Shown here piece after piece: positions 37,790 to 49,829 of a stretch of DNA of 64,000 nucleotides. The position numbers and the translations under genes are program-made. Source of the stretch: Darksidea phi (taxonomy: Eukaryota; Ascomycota; Dothideomycetes; Pleosporales; Lentitheciaceae); assembly GCA_030770425.1 (NCBI GenBank), contig JASJFT010000208.1:1-64000 (forward strand), read 5' to 3'. The stretch's first letter is position 1. Each line of letters opens with the position of its first letter. The notes under the pieces were generated by a model. That model ran no database searches. It worked only from the letters and a program-made list of their open reading frames with translations, and was not told where the DNA came from.

Positions 37790-40700
37790 TTTCTATAATT
37801 TTCTATTCTTATCTATCCCTTACTATTAGATTAGATAGTAGTTTTTCCTATTTCTAATATTATTATCTAGGATTTCTTCTACTTTCTATTCTTCGTTATT
37901 TTCTCTATATATATCTACTTTATATACTACTAGTCTAGTATCTTATAATATCTTTTCTAGTAAGTTAATATAGAATATAGAATAGATTTTTATTTATAGG
38001 GGTAGTCTTAATTAGTAGTTTATAGGTAAGACTTATTTCTTAATCTTATATAGTCCGATCTTAGTATAATCTAGTTTACTATTAGGTCGCTTACTTTTAA
38101 TATTTTTTCTTAGTAACTATACCTTTTCTCCCTCTTTAAAAGTAGGTACTTCTTTTTATTTTTTATTATAGTATTTACTTATTCTATTTTAAAGGAATTC
38201 TATATCTTTCTTAAATTATTAGTATATTTATAAAATAATTTTTATTATTTCTTCTTTATTCTAACTATAAGACTAAAGTTATTAAGATTCTTTATATATT
38301 TCTAGTTTAATTCTATAGTTTATAAAGAAAGGTATTATCTTTATTATACTATACTACGAACTATTATATATAAATTATACTATAGATAAAAGTATAACCT
38401 AATTATTCTAATAGTAGTTTAGATAATATTTAAGGTATTATTCTACTATTTAATTTATTCTTTCTATTAGTCCGTCTATCTACGGATAGTACGCGGTTAA
38501 TATACTATATTTTATTTCTAATTTAGCTATAAGAGTTTACTAGAACTTTACTATAAACTTAATATTTCTATTTAAGATTATTTTATCTAGTATTTTATAT
38601 TTACTAAATATATATCTTAATAGGGTATAGATAAGTTATTTTATAGTATTTTCTTTATCTATATATAGGATAAAGTAAGTATACTTTATAAACTTATCTA
38701 CTATTATTAATATAGTATTATAGAATACTTCTATTATTAGTTCTTTAGAACGTAGTAACTACGTAATAAAGTCTATAATAATAATCTTCTATAGTTCTTC
38801 TATATTTTCTATTAATTATAGTATTCTATAGAGTATATATCTAGTATATTTATTACGATAGTAGTCTATATATTCTATAAGAACTTACGTTACTAATTAT
38901 CTTATATATAGAAAATAGTATATTCTTATTAGTCGTTTAAGAGTTTTTTCTACTCCTTAGTATCTATATACTAGTACTTCGTAGTATTATCTAATAAATT
39001 CTCTCTATATTACCTTAGGTATATAGGCCTTTTAGAATATATAAATAATTCTATTTTTCTTTTAAATTACTTCTTAAATCTCGTTTTATTTATCTATTAC
39101 TTCTATAGTAGCTATATAAATTTATTAAGTCTATTTATTTTCTTTTAATTTAAGTATCGTCTCGCGTATTCCTACTAGCTTAGGGTAGTTATAAGTAATT
39201 ATTCTATTTAGTTATAACTTAAGAATAGTCGTACTAGGCTTCTCTATCCTTTAGTAATTAGGTTTTCTACTAAGCGTATCTACTCTTTTATTTTTTAATT
39301 CTTTAGTATATATAATCTTAATATCGTAGATTATAAGAGTTTATATCTATTATATTTATCTCCTAATTAGAGGTTTATTTATTAGAAATTCTATTAGGTT
39401 CTTATAGTTAGTATAAATTATAATAGAGTATTTAGATCCTTATAAGTTAGATCTCTATTTCTTTAAAGCTTTAATAATTACTAGTAATTCTTTATTATAG
39501 ATATCGTAGTTAAGTTTAGCTAGTAATATCTTCTATAAGAAGTAGTATACTAGTCTAAGGTTATCTTTATTATCTTTCTATAGTAGTACTACTTCTATTA
39601 TATAGTCTAATATATCTATCTTAATAATTAAGGATTCTTTAGAATTATATATCTTAATTACTAGTTTCTTAGTAAACTATTCTTTAATCTTCTTAAAAAC
39701 TTATTAGTACTCTTTCTTCTATTTAAAGGGTTAATCTTTCCTTATAAGTTATATAAGTAGTACTATAGTTATACTCTATTATAGTATTAACTTTTAATAG
39801 AAGTTATAAAATTCTAGAAATAATTATAGCTTCTTAAGATTCTTAGACGTAGACTATTCTTTAACTTTCTCGATCTATTATAGGTCTACTTTAATTTCTC
39901 CTAGTCTAATAATAAATCCTAGAAACTCTATTTCTTATATATAGAATTTATATTTTTATAGATAAAGATATAGTTATACTTTCTTAAACTCTTATAAAAT
40001 CTTCTTTATATATTTTTTATACTCTTTTTCTATTTTAGAGTAAATTAGGATATTATTAAGGTATACTATTATAAACTAGTCGAGGTAGTTTTATAAAATA
40101 TTATTAATTCGTTTCTAGAATATTATAGGTATATTAATAAGTCTAAAGAGTATTACTTAGTACTTATATAGTCCTTTCTTAGTTCTAAAAGCTATTTTCT
40201 ATTCTTTACCTTTCTTAATTTTAATCTAGTAGTATGTATTTCGAATATCTAGTTATATAAATTATTAGACTTTTCTTAGTTAGTTTTATATTTTTAATAT
40301 TAGAGGTAAAGGGTATTAGTTTTTAATTATAATATTATTAAGTATTTAGTAATCGATATATAGTCGTAGTTCTATAGTACCCTTCTTAGATATAAAGAGA
40401 ACTAGGTATCTTATAGATAAATTCGAATATTAAATATACCTTTTTATAAGATTATCTTTAAGGTATTTTATTATAATTTTTTCTTCTTCTTTAGTTAACT
40501 TATAGATTAGTCTAAATCCTAGAATCTTTCCTTCCTATAGTAGGATTATATAGTTCTAGGACTAGTATTAGAGTAGACTTTCCTTTAGTTCTTAAAATAA
40601 TTCTTTCTATTCCTTATAGTATTCTAGAATATTATAATCTTCTTAGATCGTATTAACTCTTTTTTATAGAAATATTATTTATTAATTTAACTACTAGATA

Positions 40701-43050
40701 CATAGGTTAGCTTCTTATAACTATAGTATTCTTAAGATTATATCTTAATCTTTTAATATCTCTATAATATTAAGTATTTTATTTTTCTTTTCCTAATTAT
40801 ATAGGATAAGTTTACCTTTAGTTTCGTATATTATAAGTTTATTAAAGAATTCTCCTTTAATAGTATATATAATACTAGAGTATTATTTCTTCTATTAAGG
40901 AATCTTTTTTTATTAGATAAAGTCCTTACTAATAAAGTTCCTTATAGCTCTACTATTAATTAGAGTAGTAATTATTCTTTCCTAGTAGGTTTCTTAGATA
41001 TAGATATAATTCTATCCTTTAGTTCCTTAAATTCTTATCTTTTTTAGCTAATATTTTATATTAATCTTAGTCTAGACGTACTTTAGGTACTTATTTTCTA
41101 GGTATTTATACTATAGTCTTCCTAGGACGTAGTTTAAAGATAAGAGTAGTTCTAGTATAATTCGTATATATTTCTTTTATTACTAGTTCTTAGATCGTTA
41201 TTATCTATATACTACTTCTAGTATAATTACTTAGATAATTCTTTTATTATAGTCTTTTACTAGGTAGTAGTTATTCTTTTATTTTACTTCCTTATAGAGT
41301 TAGTATTCTTTTTATATATATAAGATCTACGTAATCTTAAAGTATACTAGATATTTTATTTTATATTATAGGTTATCCTCTAGATTAACCTTATATCTCT
41401 AATTATTATATTTTATAGAAATCGTTCGTATAGGAATCTATTATTTAATTACTATATACTATAATTATTCTCTATTAACTATCTTTATAATATACTATAT
41501 TTTCCTCTAAGTCTCTTAGTCGGGTATAAGATTTATTACGATAAAGTTCTATTTAACCTATTATTTAAAATCTTTAAATAGTTATTATATTAAATAAGAT
41601 CTAGACTATTTCTTATAGATCTTCTATATTATTATAGATATTATAATTTTCTCTATAAACTATAAGGCTTAAGTATAAGTTATATCGAGTTCTAGTACTA
41701 GTCCTATTTCTTTCTTTAATAGTTAAATTATTTATAAGTATCTAGTATTCTTATATATTATAACTAGGTTTTTATCTTCTAGTTCTAAGGACTTATTACT
41801 ATTATTAATTATTTATAATAGTATATCTAGGGTATTATTAGAATCTTCCTTTTTTATAGATAAGCCTTTCTTAGATACTTTTTCTTATACTTTTAGTAAG
41901 AATAAAACTCTCTTCTAAGACTCTCGAGTCGTAGTTACCTACTATTTCTATAGCTAATAACTAGTATTTAGCTTAGCTTTATAGTATATTTTATATTAGT
42001 TGTATATATAAGTCGTCTAATATATAGTATTATATTCTTATATTATAGCTACTCTATTCTTTTTACCTTACTAGGTATATCGAGGTTTCTCTTTTCTTAG
42101 ACCTATTCTATAGTCTCTTATTAGGTATCCTTACTTTTTATATTTAAAATACGCTTATTTTTTATAGAGTTATTATTTTTTAGGGTTCTATTTTCCTTTT
42201 TTAGATTCTAAACTAGCTCTTAGAACTATTAGTTCTAGTCCGTAGTATTTTTCTTCTTTTTTCTTTTTATAGAATTCGACTTTTTCTTTCTTTTCCTAGT
42301 TCTAGAGGTAGAGGTTATCGTCGATTCTAATAGCCTATTTAATTATCTCTTATATAGTTTATAGTTTATCTATTTAAATTATTTTATATTAAATATTATT
42401 TTTTAGTCCTTCGTAGTAGTATAATATAAGGGCTACTTCTTCTTACTAAATCTTAGTAGTAAGTTATTTAAACTCTAATATATATATAGTAGTAGATTTA
42501 GTTTATTTAAGATATATAATCTTCTATTCTACTAGTCTTTTTAAGTCGATATTTCTAAATATAATATATAACTTATTCTTAAAGTACTTATAACTTAAGA
42601 AGATAGCTCTAGTTTTATTACTCTAATAGGTTTTATCGAGTCGTAGTCTTTCGTTTAAATAGGTCTCGAATTAAGCGATAGCTCTTCCTACGAACTATAC
42701 TACTATAAATAATACCTTCGAGATCTTATTAGATAGTCGTACCTTATTAAGGTTAAGATAGATTACTATATTAGCTAAGAATCCCTTAAGTTTAGATCGT
42801 ATTCTATCGAACTTTTCTAGTTTTTCTAACTTTAATAGCTTCCTTATATATTTCTTTAATTCTTCTATTAATATTATAATCTATACTTCTAATATATCTT
42901 TCTATTTCTTAAATATATACTAGTTTTTAATAACTCTTTTAAAGTTTTCTATAGTTATATTACCTTCTAGGGAACTAAACTCTTAATAGCTTCCTACCTC
43001 TAAGGGTTCGACTTAAGTTAGTAGCTACGCCGCTCCGCTTTATTAGGTTC
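37790..43050 (-). pseudogene. RIPped gag-pol polyprotein of copy B
   Basis: The minus strand repeats the gag-pol frame of copy A. The chromodomain (EEILDNNIRNRK) is read at about 37890-37800, integrase at about 39000-38000, and the RT active-site box YLNNILI at about 40065-40045, with the two catalytic Asp codons changed to Asn at 40057-40052. Gag, including the Tyr-substituted zinc knuckle (near 42160-42110), lies at about 43050-41800. Stops correspond to former Gln and Trp codons. Confidence 0.9.
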
Positions 43051-43099
43051 CTTCTCTTACTATTATAGTTAGCTATTCCTACCTACTAGATAGTTAAGG

Positions 43100-43527
43100 T
43101 ATTAAATAGGGTCTAGGCCTAATAGGTTATTCGGCCTCGTTTAGGGTTTATACTCGAGGTAAGAAGAAGAAGTAGAAATAAGAGATAATAGTTTAATTAC
43201 GTTAATAGGTTAGGATTAATCTAGATTCGAATTAACTATATTAAAGTAAAACCTTATTTAGGAGATTTATAGTTATTATATATTAATTTAGTTTCCTTAG
43301 ATCTATAGGATCTATAGCTCTATATTCCTATAGATCCGCTAATCTATAGATCTATAAATCTATAGGATCTATATTCGCTAAGACCTATAGATCTATAGAT
43401 CTATTACGTAACTTTCTATTCTCTAATTACGAGGTTCGTATCGTACTCCTCGTTAGAACCTATAATAGGTTCTACCTCGGGTATCTCTATTAGCTATCGT
43501 TCTATAGTTCGTATATAATTTATAATA
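43100..43527 (-). repeat. 5' LTR of copy B
   Basis: 428 bp, same ends as 36538-36965. Followed outward by TCTAA. Confidence 0.92.
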
Positions 43528-43532
43528 TCTAA
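43528..43532. repeat. Target-site duplication of copy B, right
   Basis: TCTAA, against CCTAA on the left. Confidence 0.7.
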
Positions 43533-44012
43533 TATAGATAAGACTATAATAATAGCCCTTTTATAGAATAATATAAGTAGACTCTTTAAAAAAAGTAAAT
43601 TATAGGTAATAGTATAATAATAGCCTTTTTATAGAATAATATAAGTAGACTCTCTAGGAAAAGTAAACTATAGGTAATAGTATAATAATAGCCTTTTTAT
43701 AGAATAATATAAGTAGACTCTTTAGAAAAAGTAAACTATAGACTATAGTATAATAATAGCCTTTTTATAGAATAATATAAGTAGACTCTCTAGGAAAAGT
43801 AAACTATAGATAATAGTATAATAATAGCCTTTTTATAGAATAATATAAGTAGACTCTTTAGGAAAAGTAAACTATAGATAATAGTATAATAATAGTCTTT
43901 TTATAGAATAATATAAGTAGACTCTCTAGGAAAAGTAAACTATAGGCTATAGTATAATAATAGCCTTTTTATAGAATAATATAAGTAGACTCTCTAGAAA
44001 AAAGCGTATTTT
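43533..44012. repeat. 68-bp tandem array, seven units
   Basis: TTATAGAATAATATAAGTAG recurs at 43561, 43629, 43697, 43765, 43833, 43901 and 43969, a constant 68-bp period. Units are almost identical. The period is not a multiple of three, so the array is probably non-coding. It starts directly at the target duplication of copy B, so the chromovirus inserted at its left edge. Confidence 0.92.
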
Positions 44013-44239
44013 AGGTAATAGTATAAAGTAGAAGTTAAAAATAGATCTACGAAGTACTTAGTCGAGGTCTATAGCTATTCTAGCTTTACTAGTAAACCTC
44101 TATTATACTAATCTTCCTATATAATACTCTATACCTATTATAGTAGTAATATAAATAATATATATTTTAGTAAAAAGCTATTATTTATAATAGTAAGTAG
44201 TACGGCGTATAAAACCTACGTACTATAAGATAGTAACCT

Positions 44240-45250
44240 AACGAAAAACTCCGCCTACTAATATTATAAAACGCGAACTTAGACTCGATAATATATAATA
44301 TAAATTAATATATAATAATATAAAGAAATATATAAAGGATTCTAAATTACTAGATATATAACTATATAGTATTAAAGTAAAGATAGAGATAATATAGATA
44401 GAGTAACTTATTAAGATAAAATACTCTTACGTATTAAGTCGCGTACTAGATAGTATTCTAAATTTAAATATAAGATAATTAGTATAACGAGTAAATAGTA
44501 ATATTCGTCGAAATAGACTCTAGATACGGCCGTCGAATAAGATAGAAGATAAGAACGATCGGAAGATAGATAAAAGTATAACTAGGTATACGACGGCTAT
44601 ACCCGTAGAAACCTTTATCCTAACTAAAAATACGTATAGTAAGTATACTAGTTAGACTATACTATTATTACCGATATTATATAGCGGAAGCTAAATAATA
44701 GAATTAATAAAAGTAGAATAAGGGAATATAATAGAAAATTATAAGGGCGAGATACGAATATATAAACCTATATACGACCTATATTTATAACTACTTTAAG
44801 TAGTTCTATATAATATATATATACTATAATAACTAGATAGTTATTCTATCTTAAATAATATAGGTTTATACTATTAGCTATAGTATAGAACTAAGATATT
44901 AAATAGAATAAAAACTATCCTACTATATATTTATTATCTAAAACGTTTATAGCTTTAATACTACTCTAATAGACGAAAAGTAATAAGTAATTATTACGAA
45001 AGAGTATACGAATAAGTTATTCTTAGACGAATATTATTTATTTAAAGCCGTATACTACTTATCTAAAGCTACGTACTACTTATTCTTATTAAGCTAGACC
45101 GGTAATAAAGTAGTACTATATTAGAGTTTATAAAGTAGCCTTTTAGATAAAATACTATTAATCTATTATAGATATTATTAATACGACTATATTTCTACTA
45201 AAGAAATATCTATACCTAGTATACGGTCTAGAAAGTCTAGAAAAGACGAG
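44240..45250 (+). pseudogene. Unidentified plus-strand ORF
   Basis: I do not recognise the product. The clearest part, about 44450-44760, reads DSILNLNIR..., then KIEDKNDRKIDKSITRYTTAIPVETFILTKNTYSKYTS and GEIRIYKPIYDLYL in one frame with TAA/TAG interruptions. The rest of the stretch to 45369 has weaker frames. It lies between the 68-bp array and the Fot1 element. Confidence 0.4.
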
Positions 45251-45369
45251 ATAAGGTAACTAAGAAGACGCCCTCTAGTACGTAATACTAATAGATATAG
45301 ATATATAGATAATAGTATTAATAAAATATAAAGTAACTAGTAATACTATTTCTACTACTAAAAAGTATA

Positions 45370-45422
45370 TAATATATTTTATAAGCGAGCTACTACTATA
45401 AGTAAGCCGCTACCCTTACTAA
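45370..45422 (+). repeat. Fot1 left terminal inverted repeat
   Basis: 53 bp, contains ATAAGCGAGC and AGTAAGCCGCTACCCTTAC; matches the complement of 47174-47226 with two differences (TA against CG). Confidence 0.9.
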
Positions 45423-45589
45423 CTTTCTATATATAAAAAGCTACGTAGTTTAACAACGTATTAGAATTCTATTAAAATAGTACTAGTAATAGATTAAGTA
45501 GTATCTATAGTAGGCTTCTTATACGTTTATAAGTTATACCTAGGTTCTCTATAGTATATATAGTATACTAAAGTCTATCGGCTTATACC

Positions 45590-47150
45590 TAATTACGTAG
45601 TAACTTAATATCTTTCGTTCTCTTACTACTACTTAGTAGCCTTTTAAATAATAATAGCCTCCCCCTCTACCTTAATTAGGATACTCTACTTCTAGATTCT
45701 CTTCTTTTTACGCGCTCTACGTATTATAGCGGCCTCGATTACCTTCTCTAGGCTCGCGATTCGTTCGTATATAAGTATAGCTTTATAAGCTATTACCCTA
45801 GTACCTTTCCTTAGCTAATTAATAGCTATAATAATAGAAGTAGGTAATAAGCTCTTATACCTACGTACGTACTTATAAATTAACGTTAATTAAGCCTCTA
45901 CTTCGCGCGTGTTACTTAGTATTCTAGCCTTCTATATAGCCTTTAGTAGGGCTACTAGTAACGGCGTCCTTAGCTTAATATCGAGCTTTAAGATTACTAC
46001 CTCTAGATTATATAGAAATAGACTAGCGCCTCGAAAGCTCGCGTAGATATTCTTCTCTATAATAGTCTTATTATAGGCTACGCGGAAGATAGATAGAAAT
46101 TTAAGCTTTATAATATAACTAATATAATCGTAAATTAAGCTATTAATCTAGTCCCTATACGCGCGCTTTAACGACGAGAAATAGTCTATATTAAGTAGCT
46201 ATAGGAGGTATAATAAATAAGCTAGTATATAGAGAGTATAGATATTATTCTTCTTATAAAGGTCCTAGAATTCCTTCGAGATATAACTACTATAGCTATT
46301 AAGAATTAGTAGCTAGCGCGCGCCTACTCTACGATCTATTATATATTTAATAAAGTACTTTAGCTAGGTAACTCCTAGATTATTATTCGTCTAGTCGTTA
46401 TTACTAATACCGATAGCCTAATTATCTAGTATATCGTTACCCTCGTACTAGATAGAGAGGTAGTACTAGCTAGTAAAGATAATAAAGGGCGGAATAGTCT
46501 ACCTAGTAACGTTAATTCCTTATATTATAGTAACCTACTCGCGATTACCTAGCTAGATAGCTTTAGCCTATCTACGTCTCTCTAAGCTAGTAACGACTAG
46601 TCGCGCTAATATCTTACCTATTAGGAAGCTAGCTTCGTCGAAGTTATAGATATCCTTATTATAGATACTCTACTTAGCTCTAACGCGTACTATACGCTTA
46701 AACTAGGTTCAAATAATATTAGAATCCTTATAGAGAGCTTACTATCGATTATAAAGTCGATTAAATTATATTTTAATACTATTAGTTTAGTTAACGAAGT
46801 TCCTAGGCTACTACTTATCTACCTACTTAGCGCCGCGCGTAGTAAGTAGTCTATTCGCTATATCTTATATAGTCTCTAGAGTAGGGGTATATCCTCGCGA
46901 ATCTAGATCGAGTATATAGCTAATAATTACCTCCTCCTCTAGCTTAGAAAGCTTCCTTAATTTAGGCTAATAATCGCGTCGTATAGCGATTCTAGCGCGT
47001 CGGTCGCGTAGCGTTAATCGGGAGACGTTAAACGTTACTATAATACGTTTAACGCTCTAGATCTAATTCTAATTAATAGCTAAGATAGCTAGGGAGATAT
47101 CTACTTCGTTATAGGGTAATCGAATAGTAGTTAGTTAAGCTATAAGAGTT
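45590..47150 (-). pseudogene. Fot1/pogo-type DDE transposase
   Basis: The minus strand reads one frame from end to end with no frameshift. An N-terminal helix-turn-helix region (RRARIAIRRDY, about 47000) precedes the CENP-B-type DNA-binding half. Then come IYNFDEASFLIGKI with the first catalytic Asp (about 46650), RLVVTSLERR and GNRE*VTII*GIN (about 46540). The second Asp position is read LLILNSYSSY, where Asp is now Asn (about 46305), followed by NNIYTL and L..LKRAY. The C-terminal Lys/Arg-rich tail ends near 45640. Stops are all at expected Gln/Trp codons. It cut and pasted its own element at TA sites when active. Confidence 0.92.
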
Positions 47151-47173
47151 AATAGGTAACGCGTCGTAAAAAT

Positions 47174-47226
47174 TTAGTAAGGGTAGCGGCTTACTTATAG
47201 TAGCGGCTCGCTTATAAAATATATTA
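47174..47226 (-). repeat. Fot1 right terminal inverted repeat
   Basis: 53 bp, the complement of 45370-45422 with two mismatches. Confidence 0.9.
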
Positions 47227-47479
47227 AAGATAGTACTATCTAAGTTAAGAAAAAAGAATCTTTCTAATAGCTATATATAAGTAAGGTATATAACTAGGTA
47301 CCTATAATCTCTAGTTTCTAACTTTCGCGTAGGGTTTAGTAAGGCTTAAGCCGACTAAGATATTAACTAAGCCGACTAAGGTATTAAATAATATACCTTA
47401 ATTATTATCTAACCTACTACGTAGTAGTTCTAATATCGTCGAACTAAATATCTTATTTACTAGTACTTCTTCCTACGCT

Positions 47480-48900
47480 ATAACTATATATTAAGGTTCG
47501 ATTATTAGAATAAGCCCTATAGAAAAGATAGGACTATAGGAAATTAATATAGATATAGATATAGATAATATATTAATTATAGAGAATAATAACTATAAAT
47601 AACTATATAATAAAATAGATATAAGATTAAAACTTATAAGCTATATAAGCTATATCTTAATTAGTTTAATCCGTCTATTAACCCGTCTATTAAAATACGT
47701 ATATATACGAGAGAATAACCTACCTCTTTATAAACTAGTTAGAATAATAGTACTATTTAGAATAATTTATAATGAGACGTATAATAGTTATACTATTTAT
47801 TTATAGTTTAGCTTAATAAAGGGACTATTTATATACTTTATAGTAAGAGTTTAGTAGGAGGTACGAGATAGCTTAGATATAGAGATTAAAGAGTATACCT
47901 CTAAATTATCTACCTTATAGATAATAGCTAAGATAAGTATTACCTATTAAAAGCTATTATAAAAGAGAGTACGAAAGATAATACCCTACTAGCTAGAGCT
48001 TTAAACTACTACCTTTTATATATAGACTATATAGAAGATATAATAAATAATAAATAGTAAATATAGTTTTAATATAGTAGATAGAGAAAGAACTATAGAA
48101 AGAGTAGAGAAGTTACTTAATAAATTTATCTTTATTATAGAAGATTTAAAAAAGGTAAGATTTAGATATAGTAATATATAGTATATACTAATTAATATAG
48201 TCTAACTAAAGGTAGTTCTTAAATAAGGGTATTTAGTTAGTACTAATATCTACGTTATAGAGAAAGGGCTAAAAGGTATTAATAGTACTTTCTAGAGGTA
48301 TATAATATTTTAGGGTACTAAGTAGTATAATAGTATACTTTATTATAGTTCTAATATAGTAGATAATTAGAGAGTAGAAGTTAGGTATATACTAAGTAAT
48401 ATCTAGGATTAGAATATTACTATAAGGTATATACTAGTTCTAAATATATATAGAGCCTAATATAAAATAAAAGTATATATAATACTACTTATATAGTAGA
48501 ATAATTAATATAAAGAGAGATAAGACCTAGTTACTAAAATAATTAAGAGAGAAATAAGAAGGTATATAAGTAAAGTAGATCTTAAGCTAGTATATATACT
48601 AATTATAGTAAATAACTATATAAATAATATATTAGATTTAGTTAACCTAAGTAGTAATAAAAGTATCTATTAAATAATAGGTACCGAAGAGATAGATCTA
48701 GAGAAGAAGGATATAATATAAGATAATATAGTAAGTTTAAAATCCTCTATACGTAGAAGACTAAATATAGAATAGAATATTAACTATTAGAGCTATCTAA
48801 GATCTTAATTCGACTAGAAAACGTCTATTAAACGATCGCCCTATACTACGATAATAATTCCTAATATCTAAAGTAGATTATAAGGAATATAGTACTAAAG
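47480..48900 (+). pseudogene. Unidentified ORF near the right terminus
   Basis: I do not recognise the product. From about 47620 to 48720 a single plus-strand frame is readable with TAA/TAG passed: RENNLPLYKLVRIIVLF, then a Lys/Glu-rich part (VRDSLDIEIKEYTSKLSTL) and VDRERTIERVEKLLNKFIFIIEDLKKVRFRYS in order. It then runs through a long Ile-rich part to about 48900. A further segment to about 49180 contains ERKEVRVDKDEDKEK. This is the last gene before the right inverted repeat of the giant element. Confidence 0.5.
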
Positions 48901-49526
48901 GATTTTTTTAATATATATATAGTAGATAGGATAATAGTAGTACTATAGGAGGGTAATTATATACTAGCTAATAAGAGTATACTTAATAATTTAAAGAATA
49001 GACTATAGAGTCGATTAAAAAAGAATAAAAGAATAGTAGAGGTTAGTCTATTTATATAGACTAATTTAGAAAAGGATAATAGTATTAAAAGATTCTATAA
49101 TAGGGAATATAACGGTACTTTAGAAAGGAAGGAAGTCCGGGTAGATAAGGACGAGGATAAAGAGAAGTAGTAAATATATAAAGAGTAGGAAGTTAAGGTA
49201 ATAATACTATAGGATATAGTATAGATCTATATAAATAAAGTAATCTAACTATTAAGAATTATAATAGTACGAGAGGCTAATATATCTAATATACTAGTAC
49301 TATAGATAAACTACTAGTAATATAGAAAATATAAGATATAAGAGAAATAAATATAATACCTAGATATTATATTAAGTCTAATATACGTATAATAGCTACT
49401 ATTATCTATATATCTAAAAATAATTAAATTACTATACGTAGTATATAGAAATAAAGCGTAGCTAGTAATATATAGCGCGATAATCTATACTTAATAAATA
49501 TCTACTAAATAATAGTAATTTATACT

Positions 49527-49742
49527 ATAAGCTATAGTACGAATATTACTATATACGATTACTAGAATTATATTTATATTATAAGCTATAGTACGAATAT
49601 TACTATACGCGATTACTAGGATTATATATTTATAATAAAGTTATACGAATAGGTTATATTATATAGACGTTATATAGATATATAATTTAGCGACTAGTCG
49701 TAGAGAATATTAAGTAATATTAAGTAATATTAAGTAGTATTA
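49527..49742. repeat. Subterminal repeats at the right end
   Basis: A 54-bp direct repeat (ATAAGCTATAGTACGAATAT at 49527 and 49581) is followed by a short TAAGTAATATT repeat, three units, near 49708-49742. They lie within 300 bp of the right inverted repeat; no gene is seen from about 49200 to 49808. Confidence 0.8.
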
Positions 49743-49808
49743 GAGGTATAGAGAGTATAGAGCGCGTATACTATAGATATAGACTACCTACTAGCCGTAC
49801 TAACTCGT

Positions 49809-49827
49809 AGCGAACCTTTTACCGATA
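49809..49827 (-). repeat. Right terminal inverted repeat of the giant element
   Basis: Plus strand AGCGAACCTTTTACCGATA, complement TATCGGTAAAAGGTTCGCT. Confidence 0.85.
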
Positions 49828-49829
49828 TA
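49828..49829. repeat. TA target-site duplication, right
   Basis: The chromovirus sequence resumes as TACTACTAGTATAG, overlapping the left part by TA only. Confidence 0.85.

Larger units (their letters stand above)
36538..43527 (-). mobile_element. Complete Ty3/gypsy chromovirus, copy B
   Basis: 6990 bp on the minus strand with two 428-bp LTRs, the polypurine tract next to the left LTR (complement of 36966-36982), and a 5-bp target duplication with one mismatch. Internal order on the minus strand is gag, protease, RT, RNase H, integrase, chromodomain. Its LTR end is a variant (TATTATAAATTATATACG) of the ends of A and C. Like copy A it keeps many CG sites. Confidence 0.94.
45370..47226 (-). 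mobile_element. Complete Fot1/pogo (Tc1-mariner) element
   Basis: 1857 bp bounded by 53-bp inverted repeats. The transposase is on the minus strand and fills the element. Size, TIR length and transposase type are those of fungal Fot1-like elements, which duplicate TA; the exact TSD is unclear because the ends lie in TA-rich sequence. It has more CG than anything else in the window. Confidence 0.92.
1974..49827. mobile_element. Giant 47.9-kb TIR element inserted in a chromovirus
   Basis: The 47,854-bp segment is bounded by inverted repeats reading TATCGGTAAAARGTTCGCT from both ends (19 bp, one mismatch) and by a TA target duplication. The subterminal regions are also alike: both ends share a CTATAGTATA...CTATACCTCTAATA...TTAATATTA series within the first 150 bp. 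Two complete chromoviruses (14.0 kb) and a Fot1 element (1.86 kb) are later insertions, leaving about 32 kb of own or captured sequence. That remainder holds a Helitron helicase, a Plavaka-type transposase, two copies of a repeat-protein gene, a histone H3-like gene and several unknown ORFs. Which transposase made the TIR ends is not settled; Plavaka is the best candidate inside, but its usual end and target features were not verified here. Confidence 0.75.

Noticed and set aside
43533..44012. CRISPR array
   Set aside because: The 68-bp units are directly repeated with no variable spacers and no cas genes; it is a tandem repeat.
1974..49827. Starship element
   Set aside because: No tyrosine-recombinase (DUF3435) captain was recognised at either end, and the ends are inverted repeats with a TA duplication.
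1974..49827. TATA or longer target duplication
   Set aside because: Comparison with the intact chromovirus sequence supports only TA as duplicated; the next TA belongs to the inverted repeat on both sides.
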